Positions 51,842-60,406 of a stretch of 64,000 bases of DNA are shown here, in pieces; positions within the stretch are counted from its first letter, which is position 1, and each line of letters begins with the position of its first letter. The notes beneath the pieces are model-generated. The model saw nothing but the letters and a program-made list of their open reading frames with translations, ran no database searches and was not told where the DNA came from. The translations under genes were made by a program, and so were the position numbers. Origin of the DNA: Sphingobacterium sp. JB170. GTDB lineage: Bacteria; Bacteroidota; Bacteroidia; Sphingobacteriales; Sphingobacteriaceae. Location: assembly GCF_900163865.1 (NCBI RefSeq), contig NZ_FUKU01000013.1, positions 310,001 to 374,000 on the forward strand, given 5' to 3'.

Positions 51842-52685
51842 CTTCCCTATCTAAGTGTTCATCGAAATCGGCCTCCAATTGTTCGCCGATGGGATAATTG
51901 GCCACGAGCATCTCGGTCTTGGTTTTCTGGTCACCGCCCTTGGCATTGACCGATACCTTCTGCCTGACCGACCATTTCTGCCAGCCATACTTTTTCGTGT
52001 ATCGCTCCAGTGGGGGTGACGGATAGGATGAAAGCAGGAATTTGCCCTGTATCTTGCTGAGCAGGTAGAGCAGTTCCTCGTAATCCCGTTCGCTGTACCC
52101 GTCATAATGGCCGAGGTCGGAATTATAATACGGCGGATCGCAGTAGAAGAAGCTCTCGGGCGTATCCCTGCTGGCGATGACGTAGAGGGCGTCGGCACAT
52201 TCCATCTGGCACCGTTGCAGCCGGGTAGCGAATATCTTGGTGAACCCGTCCCTTTTGGTGTTGATCTTCCTGGTGGTCGTATTATTGGTCACGTCGAATC
52301 CCCAGCTGCCGTCGAGCATGCCGGCAAAGGACTGGGCGCTGAGCATCCATACCGCCCATGCCCGTTTGATATCGGAAAACAGATCGGGGTTGTTGTATAT
52401 AACCCAGGCCTTGCGGTGCAGGTCACGGCTATGGAGGCTGGTACGTATCTCAGCCTCAAGGCCGGTAAAATCCTGCTTGACCACACGGTAGAAGTTGACC
52501 AATTCGCGGTTGGTATCGTTGATGACCTCGACCCTGGAGGGGCGCTTGGCGAAAAGGATGGCGGCCCCACCAACGAAGGGTTCGCAGTAAAGGGTGTGCC
52601 GGGGGATGAGTGATATGATCCGGGCGGCGAGCTTCTGCTTGCCGCCATAATAACTGATGGGAGTCCGGAGCCTGATCTTGGTCAT
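51825..52685 (-). CDS. Orphan D12-class N6-adenine DNA methyltransferase
   Basis: Protein of 286 residues of the Dam/DpnIIA class: SYYGGKQKLAARI (12-23), SAM motif I CEPFVGGAAILFAKRP (34-49) and catalytic DPPY at 183-186 within FYCDPPYYNSD. No restriction nuclease gene is adjacent. Elements often use such enzymes to escape restriction or mark DNA. The recognition site cannot be told from sequence. It is upstream of and overlapping the ART-like gene. Confidence 0.9.
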   Translation of the reverse strand: MTKIRLRTPISYYGGKQKLAARIISLIPRHTLYCEPFVGGAAILFAKRPSRVEVINDTNRELVNFYRVVKQDFTGLEAEIRTSLHSRDLHRKAWVIYNNPDLFSDIKRAWAVWMLSAQSFAGMLDGSWGFDVTNNTTTRKINTKRDGFTKIFATRLQRCQMECADALYVIASRDTPESFFYCDPPYYNSDLGHYDGYSERDYEELLYLLSKIQGKFLLSSYPSPPLERYTKKYGWQKWSVRQKVSVNAKGGDQKTKTEMLVANYPIGEQLEADFDEHLDREDDGTI

Positions 52686-52712
52686 GTATACTATATATAA
52701 GGTGTGATTGTA

Positions 52713-52913
52713 TCAGAGAATGTCATTGATGGTAAAGTCCATCAGCTGGCCGTCCACCAGCAGGGTGACCCGGCACTTGATATCGGGCATGCCCATGCTG
52801 TGTACGGGGAAACGCCTGCCGTTGAGGTGGTAGTGCGGCGAAGAGGGTTCGAGGTTGAGGGTGGCGGAGCCGGATCCCCTAATCCGGTCGATCCGTTGGA
52901 ATATGCGTTTCAT
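52713..52913 (-). CDS. Small hypothetical protein
   Basis: A 66-codon ORF from the ATG at 52913 (MKRIFQRIDRIRGSGSA), beta-rich in the second half (CRVTLLVDGQLMDFTINDIL). It follows the same strand as its neighbours and has balanced composition unlike shadow ORFs nearby. A longer in-frame start at 52955 is possible. No family is recognised. Confidence 0.5.
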   Translation of the reverse strand: MKRIFQRIDRIRGSGSATLNLEPSSPHYHLNGRRFPVHSMGMPDIKCRVTLLVDGQLMDFTINDIL

Positions 52914-52955
52914 ATGCAATGGTTTTAAAGGTGTGGTCGTCTTTTCCCCTGTCAT

Positions 52956-53157
52956 GGGGTGGTCCTGTGGATTGGTAAAAGGCGTGGTCTTAAAAGGTAC
53001 AGGTGAAGCTTGCCGGGTGGCTGGGCGTACCTTTTAAGTCCACGCGCGGGTGTCCGAAGGTCTGCGGTCGGCCCGGCGCACGAACGCACCCGGCGATAGC
53101 GTGGTGCGCGGCGGCGAGGACGTTCCGCAGTCCTACAGGGCAATGGGAGAACCTGTC
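52956..53157 (-). ncRNA. Candidate structured RNA or cis DNA element in the transfer region
   Basis: This gene-free GC-rich stretch contains a near-perfect inverted repeat: GTGGTCTTAAAAGGTAC (52984-53000) and GTACCTTTTAAGTCCAC (53027-53043) with one mismatch and a 26 nt loop. Further stems are seen on the minus strand: GCGCAC/GTGCGC flanking a 22 nt loop near 53075-53108, and GGAC/GTCC around 53117-53132. It lies between two minus-strand genes. It could be a structured leader RNA, an oriT-like site or a regulatory element. An Arg/Pro-rich ORF across it is judged spurious. Confidence 0.45.
52984..53043. repeat. 17 bp inverted repeat in the 53 kb gap
   Basis: Two arms, 52984-53000 and 53027-53043, are complementary at 16 of 17 positions. 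The 12 bp inner part (CTTAAAAGGTAC) is perfect. AT-rich arms in a GC-rich surrounding make it stand out. Confidence 0.75.
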
Positions 53158-53670
53158 CTAACGTTGTCTGCTCCTGTCCGTGGAAGTATCGCCGAATTCC
53201 CAGGGAAGCTGCGTACGTGAATTGTCCAGGGTCAGCTGGTCGGTACGTTTTTGCAACAGGCAGGCAAAAAGACCTAGTTCCGGGAGTTTGAAAGAGCGAT
53301 CCCGGAGCAGGCCATCCACCAATTCCCCGGCTTCTTTGAGTTGCCCGCCGGTCTGCGCCTTGTTGATGACCTGCCGGATATGTTCGGCGGAAGGCTCGAG
53401 GGCAACCTGCTGCAAACAGATATATTCAAAGAAAGCACGGTCTTCGTATGGAGGCCTGTAGGTCAGGTTGTAACTGACGTCGAACTGCTCTGCAAGGCGG
53501 TTGAGTGCAGCGATCGGTGGTGACCACCGCGACTCGAAATTGAACGAGTCGCGGTAAATGGAGATGTCAAGGAACGGTGGCGAATTATATTCCAGGGAAG
53601 CACAGTACGCCAATGCCTTATCGCTGTTCGCCCCTGAGAACGTCACGGAGTTGGAGCAATAGTTGGCCAT
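53158..53670 (-). CDS. Second YubB-like-domain protein
   Basis: Protein of 170 residues beginning MANYCSNSVTFSGANSDK, the same MAN-x-C-x-N pattern as the 50760-51245 protein. The middle is FNFESRWSPPIAALNRLAEQ, then a helical C-terminus. Its start lies 3 bp after the stop of the 53674 gene, in the same direction, so they are probably co-translated. The function is unknown. Confidence 0.65.
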   Translation of the reverse strand: MANYCSNSVTFSGANSDKALAYCASLEYNSPPFLDISIYRDSFNFESRWSPPIAALNRLAEQFDVSYNLTYRPPYEDRAFFEYICLQQVALEPSAEHIRQVINKAQTGGQLKEAGELVDGLLRDRSFKLPELGLFACLLQKRTDQLTLDNSRTQLPWEFGDTSTDRSRQR

Positions 53671-53673
53671 ATG

Positions 53674-54546
53674 CTACCGCCCCCGCTTCTGGCCTTCCTG
53701 CTGTTCCGGCTCCTGCTCCCAGGGCAACGGTTCGGCCTGCCGCCCCGTATGATGGGCAGGGTTTTCGGCAGTTGCCTGTTGCTGCCTTTCTTTGTCCCTT
53801 GCGGCAGCCCTTTCGGGGAATATGGCCTCATCGCGTATCTCCACCCTGTTCTTATCATAGATGTCGATGGTCTTCATCTGGGGATTGGCGGCGATGGACA
53901 CGGGGACGTTCTTCTTCCCGATGGTCAACTCGGCATGGAAATAGTTGCCGTTTCGTAGGGTGGCCTGGGCTTCCTGCACTTTTTCGGCGGTATCCAATCC
54001 CTTGAGGGGATATTTGCCGAGGGCATCGGCAAGATCATAACCGTATTCCGGCCGGAAGGTACGCAGGGGATGGTTGCCATAAGCATCGGTGATATCGAGG
54101 TTGAGCTTGAACCACATGTTCACCTTATCGGGCTGTGTACCCTGCTGCTGGCCATCGTCCCTGGCACGCAGGAAAACCTCCTTTTCGAGCGATAATCCCG
54201 AGAGCAGTTTGTGGGCCTGTAGTGCGGTAATCCGATGATCCCGCGCCAGGTCAAAGCGCTGTGACATCACTATGGGATTGTCCGCTTTGCGTAAGGTCAC
54301 GTCATAGGTATTGAGGAAATACATGTCGCTGTCCTTGGATCGGTTGAAGTTGATGGCGAAGGAAAGGTGGTCGGTACGCGGGGCGTTCATATCCTTTGCG
54401 TCCAGCGGCCTGCGCTCGCTGGTGATGCCGAGGCTGAAAGCTGGCATCTCGCGCCGGATGGCGGTTTCCAGCACGTCGTTGAGCCTGCTACCAAAGCCCA
54501 GGCCGTCGAGCGTTTTCTTGAGGTACTCCAGATTGTTCTCGTTCAT
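53674..54546 (-). CDS. Conjugative-element-associated conserved hypothetical protein
   Basis: Protein of 290 residues with no enzyme motif. The N-terminal part (NNLEYLKKTLDGLGFG) and a middle with GNYFHAELTIGKKNVPVS and YDKNRVEIRDE resemble hypothetical proteins common in Bacteroidota conjugative elements. The last about 45 residues are a low-complexity Gln/Glu/Pro/Arg tail (QQQATAENPAHHTGRQAEP). It is upstream of the YubB-like gene. Confidence 0.6.
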   Translation of the reverse strand: MNENNLEYLKKTLDGLGFGSRLNDVLETAIRREMPAFSLGITSERRPLDAKDMNAPRTDHLSFAINFNRSKDSDMYFLNTYDVTLRKADNPIVMSQRFDLARDHRITALQAHKLLSGLSLEKEVFLRARDDGQQQGTQPDKVNMWFKLNLDITDAYGNHPLRTFRPEYGYDLADALGKYPLKGLDTAEKVQEAQATLRNGNYFHAELTIGKKNVPVSIAANPQMKTIDIYDKNRVEIRDEAIFPERAAARDKERQQQATAENPAHHTGRQAEPLPWEQEPEQQEGQKRGR

Positions 54547-54585
54547 GTTGTTTTGATTTTAAGGGTTAAAAAATTCAGTAAGCGG

Positions 54586-54903
54586 TCAGAAAAGGGTCAT
54601 CTGACCCCGATGCGGCAGTTTGTAGCCGTTCTCGATGGCGAGGTTTTCGCCGATGGCGGTCACCAGTTCCCCGATGGAGGCGTAATCCGTGCCGTCAAGG
54701 GCCTGCGTATGGAAGAAATGGGAACGGTAGCCGGTTTCGCTGATGATGCCGGACTCCGCGCGGTATTCGATGTGGCTGATCAATGGGTCTTTCTGGTCTT
54801 CCGCCTTTTTATCGGGCCAGTAGAACCGGTAATTGACCTGTACGGGAAAATCGAAGACCCTGATCTCGAGGTTGGTGTTCTGTTTGAATTGTTCGGGTAT
54901 CAT
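54586..54903 (-). CDS. Hypothetical protein of the transfer region
   Basis: Protein of 105 residues (MIPEQFKQNTNLEIRVFDFP start), mixed alpha/beta, with aromatic-rich VNYRFYWPDKKAED. Its start overlaps the stop of the upstream 54900 gene by 4 bp, supporting a genuine gene. No family is recognised. Confidence 0.55.
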   Translation of the reverse strand: MIPEQFKQNTNLEIRVFDFPVQVNYRFYWPDKKAEDQKDPLISHIEYRAESGIISETGYRSHFFHTQALDGTDYASIGELVTAIGENLAIENGYKLPHRGQMTLF

Positions 54904-55475
54904 GGTGTATTGATTTGTTGGTCCTGCAGGCGGACATGCGCTTCCAGCATGGCCGAAAATGATACCGCTCCCTTTGGTTTGATGGTACGGTAGGCGGATC
55001 GCAGTCCGGTGAGCACGCGGAAGCGGTGCAGGGAAAATTCCGGCACGGGGATGCGCAATTGCCCGCCCCTGTGGGAAAAGACGACCTGCCCGTCGTCCAG
55101 CCTAAAGACGGTATCCCTGCGCATCAGCCATAGGGCGGCCTTGCAGTCGAGCACCTTGCCACAGAGGTCGTCGTCGAACACGCCGACCGTCCTGGCGTTG
55201 GGATAGCGATACCTCAGTGCAAGTAGCTGCGTGGCGGTGGGCAATAGTCCAATAACGGTAAATACATTACTACCGGGCCTGCCGAGCAACTGGGGATGGA
55301 GGTGACAGAAACAGAGAGCATCGATCGCGGTGTGGAAAAGGAAATGCTGCCTTGCCATGTGCGGTTCCGCTGCACTGTCCATCACCTTGAGGATCGGTGT
55401 ACCTGCGGGGGTGATGTCCATCCACGCTGCAAAGTAGTCCCGTACCCGGCTGTCAATATGCTGCAACGACAGCAT
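54900..55475 (-). CDS. Degenerate Toprim-like protein
   Basis: Protein of 191 residues. FLFHTAIDALCFCHLH (about 46-61) resembles the Toprim E-G-x-x-D-A-L segment but lacks the catalytic Glu, and ARTVGVFDDDLCGKVLDCK resembles the D-x-D-x-G motif. The pattern suggests a Toprim fold that has lost the first catalytic residue. Similar proteins occur in mobile-element gene clusters. It overlaps the downstream gene by 4 bp. Confidence in the fold is modest. Confidence 0.5.
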   Translation of the reverse strand: MLSLQHIDSRVRDYFAAWMDITPAGTPILKVMDSAAEPHMARQHFLFHTAIDALCFCHLHPQLLGRPGSNVFTVIGLLPTATQLLALRYRYPNARTVGVFDDDLCGKVLDCKAALWLMRRDTVFRLDDGQVVFSHRGGQLRIPVPEFSLHRFRVLTGLRSAYRTIKPKGAVSFSAMLEAHVRLQDQQINTP

Positions 55476-55481
55476 GGACGC

Positions 55482-56282
55482 CTAACGGGAACGGCTTTTG
55501 CCCAGGTTCCTTTCCTGTTGTTCCAGCTCCTGTGCGGGATCGAATGCTTGTACCGCTGTGTTTTTGGATCGCTGCCACTGCTGCATGTCCAGCATCGCTC
55601 TTTGATAGCCCTCAGTATAAGCGTCCTTCTGGCCATTTTTGTTACCGAAGAGATTACGAAGGCCACGGAGCAACAGGTAGGAAATCCCACCATCGAGGAT
55701 GAGCGAGTACATGAGTGCGTCGCGGTTGGAGGTTACCCCGCTACGGCTGCTAGCGCGGCGTTGCAGGCGCGTTCCCTCGGAAAGCTGGAGGACATCGCCG
55801 TTGCGGTACTGCTCTTTCTGGAGGTCGGACAGCTTCTCGCCATTGATCTTTGCCGGAACCTTCACTTTGGTAGGGTCAGTGGATATGAATTCCCTGGTTT
55901 CCGGGTCGTACTCGATGACCCACGACTTTTTCTTTCCGTCCCCCGCCTGATAGGTCTTCAGGACATGGGTGAGCGTGCCCTGCTCGAGCTGTTCCGCTTC
56001 GGCATCCAGCAGCAGCGGATGTTTCTTGATGTCTCGGTAGATGGGGTGCAGCTGGAGGGTGATGTGGCCATCCGGGGTTCGTTCGAGCGAGAGCTTGGCA
56101 TCCATCTTTTTGATGTGTATGCCATCGCTGTTGAGGTCGCGGAGGGTGATGAGGTCTGTCCGGTGTCCTGTGAGCAGGGCACCGAGATCTTCCTCCGATA
56201 GGTCTGGCCTGCCGTTCCTGATCAGTCCGATTTTCCGTAATTCCCCTATGGGGAGCTCGTTTTCGTTGAATTGATTGTCCAT
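55482..56282 (-). CDS. DUF3945/DUF4099-type conserved transfer protein
   Basis: Protein of 266 residues. The N-terminus (ELRKIGLIRNGRPDLSEEDL) and the segment ALLTGHRTDLITLRDL match the repeated DUF3945/DUF4099-like units seen in Bacteroidota conjugation-linked polyvalent proteins; LDAEAEQLEQGTLTHVL and KVPAKINGEKLSDLQKEQY resemble the later unit. A hydrophobic stretch (ILDGGISYLLLRGL) near 212 may touch a membrane. It begins 9 bp before the M23 gene's end; function unknown. Confidence 0.6.
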   Translation of the reverse strand: MDNQFNENELPIGELRKIGLIRNGRPDLSEEDLGALLTGHRTDLITLRDLNSDGIHIKKMDAKLSLERTPDGHITLQLHPIYRDIKKHPLLLDAEAEQLEQGTLTHVLKTYQAGDGKKKSWVIEYDPETREFISTDPTKVKVPAKINGEKLSDLQKEQYRNGDVLQLSEGTRLQRRASSRSGVTSNRDALMYSLILDGGISYLLLRGLRNLFGNKNGQKDAYTEGYQRAMLDMQQWQRSKNTAVQAFDPAQELEQQERNLGKSRSR

Positions 56283-56291
56283 AAAAAATGA

Positions 56292-56927
56292 TTAGTGTTC
56301 GTTATCGATCTGTTGGATAAGTCCATGCAAAAACTTCCATGGGTTGATGTAGGTGCCGCCAGCGTGTATGCTGAAATGCAGGTGCTCGCCCGTGGCCCGA
56401 CCTGATCTGCCGGTCCTGCCGATAGGATATCCTGCGGTAAGCTGCTGTCCCGGTACCACGATGATGCGCGAGAGGTGACCGTAGACGCTCAGCACATCGC
56501 CGTGGTCGATGCGCACGAAATTGCCCAGGTTCCTGTGGTAGCCGGTTTCGGCCACCGTCCCGTCCATGATGTTGCGCACTGCCTGCCCACGTGCGGCAAG
56601 GTCGATGCCGTTGTGGAAGTCGGGCATGCCGGTTATGGGGTGTTTCCGCCAGCCGAACGGTGAGGTGATCCGGTATTCTTCCAGTGGCAGGCTAATGCCG
56701 GGCGCGGATGGTATGGGTTTAGGTACGGCAGGTATCGATGCATGGAACGTCGCGGACACAGGAAGATCCGTCAATGTTGGTTTGGGTATTACAGGATAAA
56801 GTGCGATGCTCTTGATGGTATGGGTCTGTGCGACCTGTCCGTGCGATGGGAGCATCAAGGCCAATATCGCGAGCAGCATTCCGGTGCGTGGGATCAGCCG
56901 GGTCACCTTCCCAGTCCTTTCTCCCAA
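56292..56927 (-). CDS. M23-family (LytM-like) peptidase
   Basis: Peptidoglycan endopeptidase-type protein of 211 residues. A signal sequence (about 17-31) precedes the domain: TSPFGWRKHPITG, HNGIDLAARGQ and VYGHLSRI, with HLHFSIHAGG holding the zinc His residues (about 88-205). Its cell-wall opening activity is common in conjugation gene sets. It overlaps the 56903 gene by 25 bp. Alternative start: the ATG at 56879. Confidence 0.85.
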   Translation of the reverse strand: MGERTGKVTRLIPRTGMLLAILALMLPSHGQVAQTHTIKSIALYPVIPKPTLTDLPVSATFHASIPAVPKPIPSAPGISLPLEEYRITSPFGWRKHPITGMPDFHNGIDLAARGQAVRNIMDGTVAETGYHRNLGNFVRIDHGDVLSVYGHLSRIIVVPGQQLTAGYPIGRTGRSGRATGEHLHFSIHAGGTYINPWKFLHGLIQQIDNEH

Positions 56928-57331
56928 AGGGCATCCCTGTCCTGCGGGAGGGTCAGTTCCAGCCTGCTGGACAGGGGCATGGTGGCGAAGCGCAGGGTCT
57001 GCTCGTTTGCCAGTGCCATGCCGAGGGCCTCGTGCTGCTGGCGCGGGGTTCCGTTCTCGAGCAACATACTGATGCGGAGCAGGGTCTTGAAATCTTGGGC
57101 TTCCATGTGCCGTAAGGCCTCCATCATGTCGCGGTACAGCTCGTTATGCGGCTTGAGTACCAGCAGTGCATCGCTGGCATAGAGCGACCGGCGTGCATCG
57201 GCAAAGCTGACCTCTATGACTTCATTGTCATAGCTTACGTGGGAAATCGTTCCGAGGTGCCCCTGCCTGTCCGCAGGGTCTGTGGTCAGCATGGGATGCA
57301 CCAGCACGGGTTTTCCTATCAAATTTTCCAT
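56903..57331 (-). CDS. Hypothetical protein with a paralogue at 63676
   Basis: Protein of 142 residues. The N-terminal GKPVLVHPMLTTDPADRQG looks like a small beta domain; the segment FADARRSLYASDALLVLKP and the later QQHEALGMALA find counterparts in the right-edge protein (GLYSTDALLMLVP, RQQEALDWAM). Function unknown. It lies 30 bp downstream of the coupling-protein gene and overlaps the M23 gene start. Confidence 0.65.
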   Translation of the reverse strand: MENLIGKPVLVHPMLTTDPADRQGHLGTISHVSYDNEVIEVSFADARRSLYASDALLVLKPHNELYRDMMEALRHMEAQDFKTLLRISMLLENGTPRQQHEALGMALANEQTLRFATMPLSSRLELTLPQDRDALWEKGLGR

Positions 57332-57361
57332 AATGTTTTTTATTAAGATGAATTGATTGAT

Positions 57362-59401
57362 CTACTGCCTGAAACCCGGCCGCATGGATCCAGTGCGTGC
57401 TGGCTGCGGGCGTGGAGGTGTCGGCGGCCTGAACCCGGAAACGATGTCCATGACCTCGGCATTGATCCGATAAAAATTCTGCAAAAGGACTTCGTCCTTC
57501 CGTCCACCAAAATCATAGAACACGGGCAGTTCCCGGTAGGCTTCTTCCTCGGCCTTGATGGCCCCGAGGTCAAGGTCGATACGGCAGTTGACGGCCGAAG
57601 TCTCGAACTGTCCGGTGTATTCCTCCACAGCATCCGAGGCGAGGATGCCGACCATTTCGCCCGCTTTGAGCGATGCGATCTTGCCCGCAGGGATGAGCGG
57701 TTCGAGTTTTTCGTTTATCGACAGGGATGTTTTTGTCCGGTCGATGGATAGGCTTTCGCCCATCTGTTTTACTTTCCCGAAAAGACGTTCCATCCATTCG
57801 AGCCCGTCCTTATCGCGGATCGATCCGCTGAGGATGTTCCCGACGATGGAGGTGATCGTATCCGCTGTTTCCTTGCCGTACTGCTGCCGGAACATGGTCA
57901 GTCCCTGAACCCCCAAAATGGCACTGACGCGGTTACTTCTGGCCTGTGAGATGATGTTTTCGACCTTATACAGGTATAAAGTCGGCGCTTCGTCGACCAC
58001 CAGACCGACCGGGATATTGCCCCTTGTGTTGATCAGTTTGGTGATCCGGTTGATGACCACCGAATAGGATGCGGAGTTGGTGCTCTGCGTATTCGGGTTG
58101 CTGGCCAGTATAAGGATGGACGGCGCTTGGGGGTTGCTGATCTTGAGGTCGAAGTCGTCACCGGAGAACACCCAGAAGGTTTCCTTGGTGGCCAGCCTGC
58201 TGATAAATATCTTGAGCGTACCGACCTGTCCCTCGAGCTGGTCAAATGCCCGTGCCTTGTATGCGGTCATGAAGGGTGAAAGCAGGGATTCGAGTTCCTT
58301 GTTACTGAACAGCACCGTAAATATTTCTTCGTAGGAGCGGTTGAGGAATGCCAGTACGTGCGGAAAGCTGGAATATTTGCCACCGTCGTGCTTGCTGAAA
58401 AAGTAAATACATGCCGCTAAGAAGTTAACGGCCGACTGCGTGAAAAACTGATCGCTCCCGGACGCCTTGTCTCCTTTTTTCATTGCTTCCACCAAGGCCT
58501 CGGCGGTTTCCGATGCCTCGGCCAGGGTCTGCAGGTAGTCGCTCCGCCAAGGGTTGATGCGCCTGCTCTTCTCCGGCTCGTTCAGGTTGATGACATGGAA
58601 TTGGTAGCCTTTCAGTTTACCCTGTTGTTTGCCGAGCAGGTAATGGTAATAGGTGACCTGACCAAGATCCGGGAACTTGAAATCGAATACGCAGAGCGTC
58701 CATTCGAGGGCCACGAGCTGGCGCAGGATCGGCATAAAGACCGAGAAGCTCTTGCCCGATCCGGGTGTCCCGATCACGAGGAGGCCACGAAATAAGTTCT
58801 CCAGCACGATAAAACCCTTGCGTACCTTTTTTTTATAATAAAAGAGCATGGGGATGTTGACCGCATAGGGCGTGATCCGCGGTTTGGTGGGCTGCATGAA
58901 GGATTCCTCTTCGACGTTCCACTTATCCTTGCCGAGTTTGGAGCTGATGATCTTGGATATATTGTCCATGGCGACGTGCAGGAGCAATGTTCCTCCCAGC
59001 GTGCATGCTATGTAGCCCAGATCGTACCAGCTGGTGTAGGGCAATGGCGAGGTTCCGGATCTGCCGTAAAACCAGAGGCTTGTGGCCAGGAGCATCAAGC
59101 CTGCTACCAATGGGTAGGTAATGGCATTCCTTGGATTAAGGTCTTTCTGCTTGCGGCTGAGCGTACCGATGGACACGAGGCAGATCAGGATCAGGGTAAA
59201 GAGCTTGCTGTGGATCGGGTAATGATATATGGGTATCCGTGCCATACGCACCAGAAAATGCGAGAAGCCGTAGCGTTCGCCTGTTTGACTTGCCACGAGA
59301 TTTTCGGCATAGACGAACATTAGGATGTCGAGTGCTACGGACAGGTATATGCCGAATTGCAGGAAGCGGTGCATCGCCTGCTGTTCTTTGCTTTCTTCCA
59401 T
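57362..59401 (-). CDS. VirD4/TraG-family type IV coupling ATPase
   Basis: Conjugative coupling protein of 679 residues that hands DNA to the transfer channel. The N-terminus has about four membrane helices (near 14-32, 64-80, 95-112, 128-145). Walker A GTPGSGKS is at 211-218, followed by FDFKFPDLGQV and Walker B VGLVVDEAPTLYLYK near 465, with GVQGLTMF later. It lacks a nearby relaxase and channel genes in this window. A Gly/Pro/Arg tail ends it. Confidence 0.9.
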   Translation of the reverse strand: MEESKEQQAMHRFLQFGIYLSVALDILMFVYAENLVASQTGERYGFSHFLVRMARIPIYHYPIHSKLFTLILICLVSIGTLSRKQKDLNPRNAITYPLVAGLMLLATSLWFYGRSGTSPLPYTSWYDLGYIACTLGGTLLLHVAMDNISKIISSKLGKDKWNVEEESFMQPTKPRITPYAVNIPMLFYYKKKVRKGFIVLENLFRGLLVIGTPGSGKSFSVFMPILRQLVALEWTLCVFDFKFPDLGQVTYYHYLLGKQQGKLKGYQFHVINLNEPEKSRRINPWRSDYLQTLAEASETAEALVEAMKKGDKASGSDQFFTQSAVNFLAACIYFFSKHDGGKYSSFPHVLAFLNRSYEEIFTVLFSNKELESLLSPFMTAYKARAFDQLEGQVGTLKIFISRLATKETFWVFSGDDFDLKISNPQAPSILILASNPNTQSTNSASYSVVINRITKLINTRGNIPVGLVVDEAPTLYLYKVENIISQARSNRVSAILGVQGLTMFRQQYGKETADTITSIVGNILSGSIRDKDGLEWMERLFGKVKQMGESLSIDRTKTSLSINEKLEPLIPAGKIASLKAGEMVGILASDAVEEYTGQFETSAVNCRIDLDLGAIKAEEEAYRELPVFYDFGGRKDEVLLQNFYRINAEVMDIVSGFRPPTPPRPQPARTGSMRPGFRQ

Positions 59402-59584
59402 AAGTCTTAGCGTTTAAAAGTTGGAAGGCTGCCTTACGGCAGTTTTCCATAAATAATCTGTTTTTTTAGCGGTTAGCTGTGGATGGTAATTCAGTTTGAA
59501 TACATTATTATTGGTTCTGGCTGTAGCATTTCCGATATTTGTGCCGTTTCCTTATTAAAATAGCCAGTTCACTAAAATTTTGTT

Positions 59585-60286
59585 ATGCACCAAAACACTT
59601 TACCAATTGCAGCATTGCTTTTTGTCGTGACCATTTTCGTCCATACGACAGCCGCCCAAACAAAAGTTGGCGTCCGGGCCGGAATGAACCTATCGGGTGT
59701 CCATCTGGTTGATGAGCAGGGCGACAAGCAGGAAACGGGAATGATACCACGTTTTCAGATCGGCCTCACGGTGGATATTCCCATTGCTACGGATTTTTAC
59801 ATACAACCAGCCGCCCTATACTCCGGAAAAGGGTTCAAGCAGGACGGAGGCTGGTTAGCCTCATCCGACAGCGAATTCAAAGCAACTGCTTCCTATGTTG
59901 AAGTGCCTGTTAATGTGCTTTATAAGCCTCAAATAGGAAATGGTAACCTGATTGTCGGGGCGGGACCCTATGTTGCATACGGAACCGGTGGCAAATGGGA
60001 AGCGGATCAGGGGCAGGTTGCCATTGGTGACATCATGATTGAACCCCATGGCGATGTCATCTTCAAAAACGACGTCGCCGACGGTGAATTTGGTAATTAT
60101 CTATATGGTAAACCATGGGACTTTGGTGTCAATTTCCTTGCGGGATACGAATTCCTGCGCAAATTTTCGGTGCAATTCAATGCCCAATTCGGGGTTTCAA
60201 ATCTCCGGCCCGATGTCGGTGAGGCAAAACCTGACGGGAAGCTCAGGAATACCGTGTATGGTATTTCCGTTGGATATAAACTGTAA
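59585..60286 (+). CDS. PorT-like outer-membrane beta-barrel protein
   Basis: Protein of 233 residues with a signal peptide (about 1-24, HTTAAQ), then an OMP_b-brl_2-type barrel: GVRAGMNLSG, IGLTVDIPIATDFYIQPAALY and a C-terminal YGISVGYKL strand ending in Leu. It looks like accessory cargo and may serve as a porin or receptor. Rightward, opposite to most element genes. Confidence 0.85.
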   Translation: MHQNTLPIAALLFVVTIFVHTTAAQTKVGVRAGMNLSGVHLVDEQGDKQETGMIPRFQIGLTVDIPIATDFYIQPAALYSGKGFKQDGGWLASSDSEFKATASYVEVPVNVLYKPQIGNGNLIVGAGPYVAYGTGGKWEADQGQVAIGDIMIEPHGDVIFKNDVADGEFGNYLYGKPWDFGVNFLAGYEFLRKFSVQFNAQFGVSNLRPDVGEAKPDGKLRNTVYGISVGYKL

Positions 60287-60406
60287 CCGTATTTTCTTTC
60301 GTGACCTACTATTTTAAGACTGATACGCTCTGATAAAAAACACGAGCTTTGTCCCCGTTTTGAAATGTCAATCGTTATTAGGGCAAACAATAAAATTTTA
60401 AAAATC

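Noticed and set aside
52952..53143. Arg/Pro-rich 63-codon ORF on the minus strand over the structured gap
   Set aside because: Its composition is that of a random frame in GC-rich hairpin DNA, and it runs through the inverted repeat; a non-coding element explains the region better.
55296..56201. 301-codon ORF on the plus strand
   Set aside because: Antisense to the DUF3945-type and Toprim-like genes; no domain features.
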